Of a stretch of DNA of 51,420 nucleotides, positions 7,694 to 15,212 are shown piece by piece; within the stretch, counting starts at the first letter, position 1, and each line of letters opens with the position of its first letter. Below the pieces are notes generated by a model, which was given only the letters and a program-made list of their open reading frames with translations, ran no database searches and had not been told where the DNA came from. Source of the DNA: an uncultured Oscillospiraceae bacterium (GTDB taxonomy: Bacteria; Bacillota; Clostridia; Oscillospirales; Oscillospiraceae); contig CAJUCA010000018.1 of the NCBI GenBank assembly GCA_910585265.1, positions 1 through 51,420 on the forward strand. Direction: 5' to 3'. The position numbers and the translations under genes are program-made.

Positions 7694-9384
7694 AAGGCAA
7701 AGGAGGGCAGCCCTTCTACAAGGACTTCTGGTTCTGGGTGAAGGTACTCATATTCGCCGTGTTCCTGGTGTTCCTGGTGTACCCCTTCTCCACCCTGGTG
7801 ATCAACAGCTTCTTCTCCTCCAAGGCGGAGGGCGTCACCCTCTATAACTTCGAGCGGTTCTTCACCAAAAAATACTACAACCAGGCCCTGGGGAACAGCC
7901 TGATGGTGAGCCTGATCCCCACCATCACCAGCATTCTGATCGGCGTGCCCATGGCCTACCTCATGACCCGGTTCAACATCGCGGGCAAGACCTTCTGGCA
8001 CGTGCTCATCATCCTCTCCCTCATGTGCCCGCCCTTCCTGGGGGCGTACAGCTGGATCATCCTGTTCGGCAACGCCGGGGTAGTCACCAAATGGCTCACC
8101 GACCTGCTGGGCTTCCAGATGCCCAGCATCTACGGACTGGGGGGCATCTGCGCGGTGTTCACCCTGAAGCTGTTCCCCTATGTCTACCTCTACGTGTCCG
8201 GGGCCATGGGCTCCATCGACCGCTCGGTGGAGGAGTGCGCGGAGAACCTGGGCTCCGGCAAGCTGCGCCGCCTGCTCACCGTCACCATCCCCGTGGTGAC
8301 TCCCTCCATCGCGGCGGGCGCGCTGATGGTGTTCATGACCGCCCTGGCCGACTTCGGCACCCCGGGCATCCTGGCGGGAGGCGACTTCCGCACCCTGCCG
8401 GTGCTGATCTTCAACGAGTACCTCAGCGAGACGGGGGGCAACGCCAATCTGGCCAGCGCGATCTCCATGATCATCGTGGTCATCTCCCTGCTCATCCTGT
8501 TTCTCCAGAAGTGGTGGGTGGCCCGGAAGAACTACACCATGTCCGCCCTCCGCCCGCCCCAGATCACGGAATACCGGGGCTGGAAGCGGTTCCTGGTGAC
8601 CCTTCCGGTGGCGGTGGTCAGCCTGGTGTCCTTCCTGCCCCAGGTGATCGTGATCTTCTGCTCCTTCGTCAAGACCAACTACTCCAACTTTGTGTTCTCC
8701 GAGGGCTTTACCCTGGAGCACTATCTGGAGCTGGGCAAGAGCCTGAGCACCAACATCCGCAACTCCTTCGTGTTTTCCACCGCGGCGATTCTGTTTATCC
8801 TGGTGCTGGGCATTTTGATGTCCTACGTCATTGTCCGCCGCCGGGGCAAGACGGGGGGCGCGCTGGATATGCTGATGATGGCCCCCTACGTGATCCCCGG
8901 CTCGGTGCTGGGCCTGTGCTACATCGTGGCCTTTAACAACCTGGGCCGCACCGCCGACGGCACCGTGATCAAGCTCACCGGAACCGCCTCCATCATCGTC
9001 ATCGCCATGATCATCCGCAAGCTGCCCTACACCGTCCGCTCGGGCAGCGCGTTCCTGATGCAGATGGACCCCAGCGTGGAGGAGGCGTCCATCAACCTGG
9101 GGGTGTCCCCCATGAAGACCTTCGCCAAGGTCACCGCCCGGCTCATGCTGCCCGGGGTGCTGTCCGGGGCCATCATCAGCTGGGTCACCTGCATCAACGA
9201 GCTGTCCACTTCCATCATGCTGTATACCGGAAAGACCGCCACCATGACCATCGCCAGCTATACCAACATTGTCCGCAACTCGGTGGGCACGGCGGCGTCC
9301 CTGGCCTCCATCCTCACCGTCACCAGCGGCATTCTGCTGATCGTGGTGTTCAAGGCCAGCAAGGGGAAGGTGTCGATTGTATGA
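7687..9384 (+). CDS. ABC transporter permease, fused double-domain (FbpB-like)
   Basis: 565 aa with two successive six-helix permease domains (roughly residues 15-275 and 295-560). Each has an EAA-type loop: VEECAENLGSGKLRRL in the first half and VEEASINLGVSPMKTF in the second. The two halves joined in one chain are characteristic of the iron(III)/sugar-phosphate class (FbpB, AfuB). It overlaps the ATPase gene by 7 bp and the following HAD gene by 4 bp (ATGA), so all are co-translated. It forms the complete membrane pore in a single polypeptide. Confidence 0.9.
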   Translation: MLKGKGGQPFYKDFWFWVKVLIFAVFLVFLVYPFSTLVINSFFSSKAEGVTLYNFERFFTKKYYNQALGNSLMVSLIPTITSILIGVPMAYLMTRFNIAGKTFWHVLIILSLMCPPFLGAYSWIILFGNAGVVTKWLTDLLGFQMPSIYGLGGICAVFTLKLFPYVYLYVSGAMGSIDRSVEECAENLGSGKLRRLLTVTIPVVTPSIAAGALMVFMTALADFGTPGILAGGDFRTLPVLIFNEYLSETGGNANLASAISMIIVVISLLILFLQKWWVARKNYTMSALRPPQITEYRGWKRFLVTLPVAVVSLVSFLPQVIVIFCSFVKTNYSNFVFSEGFTLEHYLELGKSLSTNIRNSFVFSTAAILFILVLGILMSYVIVRRRGKTGGALDMLMMAPYVIPGSVLGLCYIVAFNNLGRTADGTVIKLTGTASIIVIAMIIRKLPYTVRSGSAFLMQMDPSVEEASINLGVSPMKTFAKVTARLMLPGVLSGAIISWVTCINELSTSIMLYTGKTATMTIASYTNIVRNSVGTAASLASILTVTSGILLIVVFKASKGKVSIV

Positions 9385-9998
9385 TCAAGAACGTTGTGTT
9401 TGACATGGGCGGTGTGCTGATCAGGTTTGACGCGGAGCACTACACCGCCCGGTTTGTCCCCGATCCGGCGGACTATGAGCTGATGCGCCGGGAGCTGTTC
9501 CGCTCCATCGAGTGGGTGTGGATGGACCGGGGCACCATCACCGACGACGAGGTGGTGGCGGCGGTGTGCGCCCGCCTGCCGGAGCGGCTCCACCAGGCGG
9601 TGCGGGACATTCTGGACAACTGGCACCAGGACATACCGCCCCTGGACGGGGTGTACGATCTGGTGAAGGAGCTGAAGGGCAAGGGCTACCGCATCTACCT
9701 GCTGTCCAACACCTGCACCCGGTTCCATGAGTTCCGGAAGAACATCCCGGCCCTGGAGTTTTTCGACGGGGAGTTCGTCTCCTGCGACTTCCATTTCGTA
9801 AAGCCGGAGCCGGGGATCTACCTGCGGTTCCTGGAGTATTTCCACCTGCGCCCGGAGGAGTGCGTCTTTATCGACGACGATCCCCGGAACATCGAGGGGG
9901 CCGTCCGCTGCGGCATGGGCGGGGTGATCTACCACGGCGACCCGGCCCACCTGCGGCTCCGGCTGCGGGAGCTGGGCGTGGACGCGGACGAACCTTGA
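9381..9998 (+). CDS. HAD-superfamily hydrolase (YihX-like phosphatase)
   Basis: 205 aa. Motif I is VVFDMGGVLI, with the nucleophilic Asp at position 8; the second Asp of the usual DxD is Gly, as in the YihX/epoxide-hydrolase N-domain subfamily. Motif II is LLSNT, motif III Lys is in FVKPEPGIY, and motif IV is FIDDDPRNIEGA. A small helical cap follows motif I. The gene is coupled to the importer permease by ATGA, suggesting it dephosphorylates or otherwise processes the imported compound; that is inference from position. Family members act on sugar phosphates and other small phosphoesters in the cytoplasm. Confidence 0.85.
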   Translation: MIKNVVFDMGGVLIRFDAEHYTARFVPDPADYELMRRELFRSIEWVWMDRGTITDDEVVAAVCARLPERLHQAVRDILDNWHQDIPPLDGVYDLVKELKGKGYRIYLLSNTCTRFHEFRKNIPALEFFDGEFVSCDFHFVKPEPGIYLRFLEYFHLRPEECVFIDDDPRNIEGAVRCGMGGVIYHGDPAHLRLRLRELGVDADEP

Positions 9999-10004
9999 TA
10001 AGAA

Positions 10005-10034
10005 AGCCCCCGGACGCCTGTCCGGGGGCTTTTG
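10005..10034 (+). terminator. Terminator of the ABC importer-HAD operon
   Basis: AGCCCCCGGAC/GTCCGGGGGCT stem with a short loop followed by TTTT, seven bases behind the HAD stop codon. Confidence 0.8.
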
Positions 10035-10051
10035 CTGTGCTGTTTTGGGGG

Positions 10052-10768
10052 CTACAGCGGAATCACATCGCCCTCCCGGCTGATCTGAGTGAGGACGCCG
10101 TTTTCGATGAGGTACGCCTCGCCCCGCAGCTCCTCGCCTCCGTCTTTGCCCAGGAGGAAGCTGCCGTCCACCAGGGCGTAGATGCTCCGCCCCATGCTGT
10201 CGGGCAGGAGGCTGCTCTCCAGGGTGGGCAGGCCGTCCACCACCTCGTACCGGGTGTCCTGGAAGTGGGGGAAAATCATATGCCTGGTCAGGCCCAGGCC
10301 GGGGTAGAACCGCTGGTAGTTTGGGTCGACGGCCTCGCCCTCCTCCTCGGGCGGGGCGTAGACCAGCTCCTCGCAGTTCATGGTGCCCGCGCTGACGCCC
10401 ACCAGAACGCCGTCCCAGCTTCTAAGCTCCTCCCGCAGATCGATCTCCTGAAAGAATGCGTTCTGCGTGGGGACGTGCCCGCCGCACAGGAAAACCACAT
10501 CGGAGTGGGTGAGCAGATAACCGCACTCATCCTGGGTTTCCCGGAACAGCAGGGAGAGTTCGGCAAACCGGATGCCGATCTCAGCGAAACCGCGCTCCAT
10601 ACCCTCCGCAAACCGGCGGAGGTTGGCATCATCGTCCGGGTCAGAGGAGATGAACAGGGCGCGGCAGGTTTCCGGCAAAGCCTTTTTCAGCTCGTCCACA
10701 AAGCCGTTTGCCGGGTTCAGTGCCGGGAAGTCGGGCAGGCAGGGGCTGCTGGTGAGGAAATAGACCAT
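10052..10768 (-). CDS. Peptidase E-like protein (family S51)
   Basis: 238 aa from the ATG preceded by GGTGG; upstream in-frame codons are low-complexity and were dropped. The catalytic serine lies in GVSAGTMN, matching the GxSAG nucleophile elbow of peptidase E / cyanophycinase-type class I glutaminase-like folds. A CGGH motif about 30 residues earlier and a PHF histidine after the nucleophile fit the same fold. Known relatives cleave N-terminal aspartyl dipeptides (PepE) or cyanophycin. There is no signal peptide, so it is cytoplasmic. It stands alone between an inverted-repeat element and the convergent terminator of the importer operon. Exact substrate not determinable. Confidence 0.8.
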   Translation of the reverse strand: MVYFLTSSPCLPDFPALNPANGFVDELKKALPETCRALFISSDPDDDANLRRFAEGMERGFAEIGIRFAELSLLFRETQDECGYLLTHSDVVFLCGGHVPTQNAFFQEIDLREELRSWDGVLVGVSAGTMNCEELVYAPPEEEGEAVDPNYQRFYPGLGLTRHMIFPHFQDTRYEVVDGLPTLESSLLPDSMGRSIYALVDGSFLLGKDGGEELRGEAYLIENGVLTQISREGDVIPL

Positions 10769-10789
10769 GAATAATCCACCTGTCTTTCT

Positions 10790-10921
10790 GTAGGGGAGGG
10801 CCTTGGCCCTCCCGCGGCGAATGATCTGTATCTGGGAGAGGCGGGAGGGGGCGGTGTGTGCCAGCGGCACACATCCACCGCACGACCGAGCCGAAGGCGA
10901 AACCCAAGCCCCTCCCCTACG
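10790..10921. repeat. 132-bp intergenic inverted-repeat element
   Basis: The ends are near-perfect inverted copies (GTAGGGGAGGG at the left and its complement CCCTCCCCTAC at the right, extended by CTTGG). Inside are a GGGAGGGC-CTTG-GCCCTCCC hairpin and a TGTGTGCC/GGCACACA hairpin. It fills the gap between icd and the peptidase E gene. No target duplication is obvious. The small hairpin recurs at 41100-41125. Confidence 0.6.
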
Positions 10922-10922
10922 A

Positions 10923-12125
10923 TTATGAAATGCGCTCCCGGATGGCCCGGAGGAACTCCAGCCCGGTGACCTTCCGGGCCTGGGCCTCCCCCTCCCACAG
11001 GCCCACCAGATCGCCTGTCATGACGCCGCTCTCGATGGTGTCGATGGACGCCTGCTCCAGCTTTTTGGCGAAGGCGGTCAGCTCCGGCAGGCCGTCCAGC
11101 TCGCCCCGCTTGGCCAGGGCCCCCGTCCAGGCGAACAGGGTGGCCATGGGGTTGGTGGACACCTGCTCCCCCTTCAGATGGCGGTAGTAGTGCTGGGTGA
11201 CGGTGCCATGGGCGGCCTCGTACTCGTAATTCCCCTCCGGGGACACCAGCACGGAGGTCATCATAGCCAGCGAGCCGAAGGCGGTGGACACCATGTCGCT
11301 CATCACGTCGCCATCGTAGTTCTTGCAGGCCCAGATAAAGCCGCCCTTGGAACGGATCACCCGGGCCACCGCGTCGTCGATGAGGGTGTAGAAGTAGGTG
11401 ATTCCGCTCTGTTCAAATTTATCCTGATATTCCCCTTCGTATATGTCCGCGAAGATGTCCTTGAAGGTGTGGTCGTACCGCTTGGAGATGGTGTCCTTGG
11501 TGGAGAACCACAGGTCCTGCCGGGTGTCCAGGGCGAACTGGAAGCAGGACCGGGCGAAGGAGGCGATGGACGCCTCCACGTTAAACTGCCCCTGCAAAAC
11601 GCCGGGGCCGCCGAATCGGTGGATCGGCTCCCGGGTCACCGTGCCGTCGGCGGCGGTGAACACCAGCTCCGCCGTGCCGGGGCCGGGGACCTTGAACTCC
11701 GCCGCCTTGTAGACGTCCCCGAAGGCGTGGCGGGCGATGGTGATGGGCTGATGCCAGTTTTTCACCACCGGGTTCAGCCCCTTCACCATGATGGGGGCAC
11801 GGAACACGGTGCCGTCCAGAATGGCCCGGATGGTGCCGTTGGGGGACTTCCACATCTGGGACAGCTTGTATTCCTCCACCCGCTGGGCGTTGGGGGTGAT
11901 GGTGGCGCACTTCACCGCCACGCCGTACTTCTTGTTGGCCTCCGCCGCGTCGATGGTCACCTGATCCTTTGTGCGCTCCCGCTCCGGCAGGCCCAGGTCG
12001 TAATATTCCGTTTTCAGGTCGATATAAGGCTCCAGCAGCTCCTCCTTGATCTGCTGCCAGAGGATGCGGGTCATCTCGTCCCCGTCCATCTCCACCAGGG
12101 GGGTTTTCATTTGCAGCTTGTCCAT
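10923..12125 (-). CDS. icd: Isocitrate dehydrogenase (NADP-dependent, dimeric type)
   Basis: 400 aa, the length of the eukaryote-like type II isocitrate dehydrogenases rather than the roughly 420-aa E. coli type. It opens with MKTPLVEMDGDEMTRI, and the substrate-binding segment TITPNAQRVEEYKL and the SPNGTIR loop (serine and arginines that hold isocitrate) are intact. The metal-binding DDAVARVIRS region and the cofactor loop EAAHGTVTQHY are also present. It converts isocitrate to 2-oxoglutarate for glutamate synthesis in an organism that probably has an incomplete TCA cycle. Start chosen at the ATG behind GAAAGGAGAGACG. The 5' side abuts the repeat cluster at 12153-12370. Confidence 0.95.
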   Translation of the reverse strand: MDKLQMKTPLVEMDGDEMTRILWQQIKEELLEPYIDLKTEYYDLGLPERERTKDQVTIDAAEANKKYGVAVKCATITPNAQRVEEYKLSQMWKSPNGTIRAILDGTVFRAPIMVKGLNPVVKNWHQPITIARHAFGDVYKAAEFKVPGPGTAELVFTAADGTVTREPIHRFGGPGVLQGQFNVEASIASFARSCFQFALDTRQDLWFSTKDTISKRYDHTFKDIFADIYEGEYQDKFEQSGITYFYTLIDDAVARVIRSKGGFIWACKNYDGDVMSDMVSTAFGSLAMMTSVLVSPEGNYEYEAAHGTVTQHYYRHLKGEQVSTNPMATLFAWTGALAKRGELDGLPELTAFAKKLEQASIDTIESGVMTGDLVGLWEGEAQARKVTGLEFLRAIRERIS

Positions 12126-12213
12126 GGCTCGTCTCTCCTTTCGAATAGGGAAGGGCGGGGGCGGCATTCCGTCCCCGCCGCAGACTGTCGGGCTTATGCG
12201 CACCGTTTCGTTT

Positions 12214-12307
12214 CCGGGAAGGAAGATAGTGTGAAAGAAACCCAGGAGGGGTGTCTTTCACGTTCAATCAACGGCTTTTTTGAACGCCCTTAGTTCAAAA
12301 AAGCCGC
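12214..12307. repeat. 94-bp two-hairpin cassette, copy B
   Basis: Matches 6-99 with about four substitutions in the same orientation. Hairpin one is identical; hairpin two is extended to a 13-bp stem (GGCTTTTTTGAAC/GTTCAAAAAAGCC, 12273-12305) because a substitution restores a G-C pair. It lies downstream of the DUF975 gene and upstream of icd on the minus strand. Confidence 0.85.
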
Positions 12308-12308
12308 A

Positions 12309-12344
12309 CCCAGCGTGGCGAAAAGACCTTTCCGCCACGCTGGG
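12309..12344 (-). terminator. Variable long hairpin attached to cassette B
   Basis: CCCAGCGTGGCG pairs with CGCCACGCTGGG. On the minus strand it is followed within five bases by GGCTTTTTTG and would act as the terminator of the DUF975 gene. Its stem sequence is unrelated to that of the hairpin at 98-138 although the position relative to the cassette is the same. Confidence 0.65.
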
Positions 12345-12381
12345 CGGGGGCGGCATTCCGTCCCCGCCGCTTGCTTATGGG

Positions 12382-13551
12382 TCAATCCCAGGGATCGTCC
12401 TTGGGGGATCTGGGGGGCTTGGGCGCGCCGCCGTCCCGGGGGCCGGGATTGGGGCCGGGGCCGATGCCCGTGCCCGAGGTTTGGCCGGGGGTGGGATTCC
12501 AGGTGTAGGTGGTGTTTGGCCGGGGCGGGGCGGGCTGGCCCCAGCCGCCGTCCCCGCCGCCGGAGGGGGGCAGGGTGCTGTCGATGCCCTGGGTCCAGTC
12601 GTAGAACAGGGCCACCGTCCCGGTGATGTAGGGGGTGAGCCACAGGTTGAAAATGGAAAGGGCAATACACGCCAGGCCGAACAGGGCAAGGAAGCCCAGG
12701 GCGGGCACAACCAGCGCGGCCAGCGCGTCGGAGGAGTCCGCGGCGTTGGCCAGCTGGAGGCCGAAGGTCAGCAGGCCGGTGATCAGGAACGCCAGAATCA
12801 CGCCGATCTCCAGCAGATACCAGCCGAAGAAGGACAGCTTCAAGGTGAACAGCCGCCCGTAATTCCCCTGCATGAGCCGCTTGCTCTCCCGGATGGCGTC
12901 CATACCGGTGAGGCCCTGGTCGGCGATGAGGAAGTCCACCAGCTCGTACCGCAGGGTGACCCAGAGGATGCCCAGCAGCAGGGCGGCAATGTCCAAGAGC
13001 AAGACCGGGACAAAGAGAAAAACATGGATGGCATCGGCTACCATGCCGCCAACAAAGCCCACCACAAAGTAACCCACCAACAGCAACAGTATCCACAGGA
13101 ACCGGAACACAAAGACCAGCAGCTGGGTGAGCAGCACGGACCCCGCCTGGGGGAAGGCGCGGAACAGCGTCTCAAGCTGGGGCTGCCGCCTCCGGGCCAT
13201 GTCCAGGCAGAAGCCGCTGTACCCCACCCGCATCAGCCCCTGCCACAGGGCCACCAGCAGGGTGGACAGCCCGCCGCCCACCAGCAGGGCGAAGATCAGC
13301 CGCTGGGGCCCGTAGGCCATCAAGATGTACTGAAGGGCGGTGTCCGTGTCCCCGTACTCCCAAACGGCCTGGAAGTATTGGGTGTTCAGGCTGGTGCTGC
13401 CGGTGACCATGCCCAGAATCTGGGTGAGGATCTGCCCGCCGATGCCGCCGATGGCGGCAAACACGAAGGTGACCAGCATGGGGTGGGGCCGCTGGGCCTT
13501 CATGGCCTGCCGCGCCGCCTGCTTCAGCCGTATGCGGTCGTATTCCAACAT
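12382..13551 (-). CDS. DUF975-family integral membrane protein
   Basis: 389 aa. The cytoplasmic N-terminus (RIRLKQAARQAMKAQ) precedes about six hydrophobic segments between residues 25 and 310. The DUF975 hallmark is the stretch AIRESKRLMQGN followed by LFTLKLSFFGWYLL. After the membrane part a roughly 65-residue tail rich in Pro, Gly, Thr and Asp is probably disordered and surface-exposed or cytoplasmic. The family is common in Firmicutes and has no established function. The ATG has GGAGGAGCG. The gene is monocistronic, bounded by the fumarase terminator upstream and hairpins downstream. Confidence 0.8.
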   Translation of the reverse strand: MLEYDRIRLKQAARQAMKAQRPHPMLVTFVFAAIGGIGGQILTQILGMVTGSTSLNTQYFQAVWEYGDTDTALQYILMAYGPQRLIFALLVGGGLSTLLVALWQGLMRVGYSGFCLDMARRRQPQLETLFRAFPQAGSVLLTQLLVFVFRFLWILLLLVGYFVVGFVGGMVADAIHVFLFVPVLLLDIAALLLGILWVTLRYELVDFLIADQGLTGMDAIRESKRLMQGNYGRLFTLKLSFFGWYLLEIGVILAFLITGLLTFGLQLANAADSSDALAALVVPALGFLALFGLACIALSIFNLWLTPYITGTVALFYDWTQGIDSTLPPSGGGDGGWGQPAPPRPNTTYTWNPTPGQTSGTGIGPGPNPGPRDGGAPKPPRSPKDDPWD

Positions 13552-13633
13552 AGAACGCTCCTCCTTCTCCGCGCCCCGCTCCGGGGACGCTTATAGAAGG
13601 TATTGTACCTGATTTCCCGGGAAATTGCAACAG

Positions 13634-13666
13634 AAAACCGGCCGGCGCACAGGCCGGCCGGTTTTT
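13634..13666. terminator. Fumarase operon terminator (bidirectional)
   Basis: AAAACCGGCCGGC pairs with GCCGGCCGGTTTT; the A/T tracts on both sides make it usable in either direction. It starts at the fumarase beta-subunit stop codon. Confidence 0.8.
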
Positions 13667-14220
13667 CACCGCCGGGCCAGGTAAGCGGCCCGGCCCGTCT
13701 CGTACAGGTTATTGCCCAGGCAGTCGATGACCACCGTCAGCGGCAGGTTCTCCACCTCCAGCCGCCGGACGGCCTCCGCCCCCAGATCCTCATAACACAC
13801 CAGCTCTGCCGACTTCACGCACCGGGCCAGCAAAGCCCCCGCCCCGCCGATGGCCCCGAAATACACCGCGCCCGTCTCCCGCATGGCCGCAATGACCTCC
13901 TGGCTCCGCGCGCCCTTGCCGATCATGCCCAGTTCCCCCAGGTGCAGGAGGGTGGGGGCGTAGGCGTCCATGCGGCAGCTGGTGGTGGGCCCCGCGGAGC
14001 CGATGGGCTGTCCGGGCCGGGCGGGGGTGGGGCCCACATAGTAGATCACGCTGCCCTCCACAGGGAAGGGCATGGGCTTGCCCTCCGCCGCCAGGGCGCA
14101 CAGCCGCTTGTGGGCCGCGTCCCGGGCGGTGTATACCGTGCCGGACAGCAGCACGCTCTCCCCGGCCCGCAGGCCCCGGGCGGTTTCCCTGTCCAGCGGG
14201 GCCGTTATCAGCTTCACCAT
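13666..14220 (-). CDS. Class I fumarate hydratase, beta subunit
   Basis: 184 aa, corresponding to the C-terminal domain of single-chain class I fumarases and to TtdB. Conserved segments include LLSGTVYTARDAAHKR, IYYVGPTPA and the GPTTSCRMD substrate-binding loop with GMIGKG. With the alpha subunit it forms the oxygen-sensitive 4Fe-4S enzyme that interconverts fumarate and malate. It begins one base after the alpha-subunit stop codon. L-tartrate dehydratase is the main alternative; no tartrate-specific neighbours are present. Confidence 0.9.
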   Translation of the reverse strand: MVKLITAPLDRETARGLRAGESVLLSGTVYTARDAAHKRLCALAAEGKPMPFPVEGSVIYYVGPTPARPGQPIGSAGPTTSCRMDAYAPTLLHLGELGMIGKGARSQEVIAAMRETGAVYFGAIGGAGALLARCVKSAELVCYEDLGAEAVRRLEVENLPLTVVIDCLGNNLYETGRAAYLARR

Positions 14221-14221
14221 C

Positions 14222-15055
14222 TCACAGCACCTCCGTTGCGTGGCGGGCCACGTGGCAGTTGATATTTACCGCGCAGGGCAGGCCCGCGATATGGGTGGGC
14301 AGGGTCTCAATGTGGACGGCCAGGGCGGTGGTGCGCCCGCCGAAGCCCTGGGGCCCGATGCCCAGGGCGTTGATCCGGTCCAGCAGCTCCCGCTCCAGCT
14401 CCGCGTAGAAGGGCAGGGGGGAGGGGGTGCCCAGCTCCCGCAGCAGGGCCTTTTTCGCCAGCAGGGCGCACTTGTCGAAGGTGCCGCCGAGGCCCACCCC
14501 CACCACGATGGGAGGGCAGGGGTTCGGCCCTGCCTGCTCCACCGTGTCCACGATGAAGTCCTTGACCCCCTCCACCCCGTCGGAGGGCTTGAGCATGGCG
14601 ATCCGGCTCATGTTCTCGCTGCCGAAGCCCTTGGGGGCCACGGTGATGGCGAGCCTGTCCCCGGGGACCAGATCGGTATACAGCATGGCGGGGGTGTTGT
14701 CCCCGGAGTTCACCCGCTCCAGCGGGTCGGACACCACGGACTTGCGCAGATACCCCTGGGCGTAGCCCCGGCGCACCCCCTCGTCCACCGCCTGGGCCAG
14801 ATCGCCCGCGATGTGCAGCTCCTGGCCCACCTCCAGAAAGACGCAGGCCATCCCCGTGTCCTGGCAGATGGGGAAGCCGCCGCCGATTTCCCCGTTTTCC
14901 ACGATCCGGTCCAGGATCTCCCGGGCCGGGGGCCAGTCCTCGGCGGCCCGGGCGGCGGCGATGCCGTCCTTTACGTCCCGGGGCAGGCAGGTGTTGGCCT
15001 GGACGCACAGCCGCGCCACCGTGTCCGCCACCGCCCCCGCGCTGATTTCCCGCAT
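14222..15055 (-). CDS. Class I fumarate hydratase, alpha subunit
   Basis: 277 aa, equal to the N-terminal domain of class I fumarases and to TtdA. Cluster-binding cysteines are expected in CQDTGMA (about residue 61), in the PNPCPP segment and in a third conserved position. Conserved DLVPGDRLAITVAPKGFGSENMS and VGVGLGGTFDKCALLAKKALL are present. ATG preceded by GAGGAGGAGCG. First gene of a two-gene operon ending at the 13634 terminator. Works with icd-region metabolism of C4/C6 acids. Confidence 0.9.
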   Translation of the reverse strand: MREISAGAVADTVARLCVQANTCLPRDVKDGIAAARAAEDWPPAREILDRIVENGEIGGGFPICQDTGMACVFLEVGQELHIAGDLAQAVDEGVRRGYAQGYLRKSVVSDPLERVNSGDNTPAMLYTDLVPGDRLAITVAPKGFGSENMSRIAMLKPSDGVEGVKDFIVDTVEQAGPNPCPPIVVGVGLGGTFDKCALLAKKALLRELGTPSPLPFYAELERELLDRINALGIGPQGFGGRTTALAVHIETLPTHIAGLPCAVNINCHVARHATEVL

Positions 15056-15124
15056 AAACGCTCCTCCTCGCTTTCGCTTTTATAGATTCATTCGGCGCGT
15101 TTCGCGGGAAATTAAGAGGCGGGC

Positions 15125-15153
15125 TTGCCCCGGCGGACGGTCTGTATTATAAT
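15125..15153 (+). promoter_or_regulatory. SigA-type promoter of the M20 amidohydrolase
   Basis: TTGCCC, 17-bp spacer, perfect TATAAT, about 60 bp upstream of the start codon. Confidence 0.65.
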
Positions 15154-15212
15154 CAGGGCAGTAAAATGCCCCGCCCCCAGAAAGCGGGCCGGGACAGAGG
15201 GGAGAGAGGCAG

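Larger units (their letters stand above)
12153..12370. repeat. Pair of 29-bp direct repeats flanking cassette B
   Basis: An identical 29-bp GC-rich sequence starting GGGCGGGGGCGGCATTCC and itself containing a GGCGGGG/CCCCGCC inverted repeat occurs at 12153-12181 and again at 12342-12370. The hairpin cassette copy B and its variable hairpin lie between the two copies. Copy A at the left end of the window is not followed by this repeat. Confidence 0.85.

Noticed and set aside
9381..9998. Phosphonoacetaldehyde hydrolase (phosphonatase)
   Set aside because: Lacks the phosphonatase lysine cap motif; motif I is of the YihX type, so only a general HAD phosphatase is supported.
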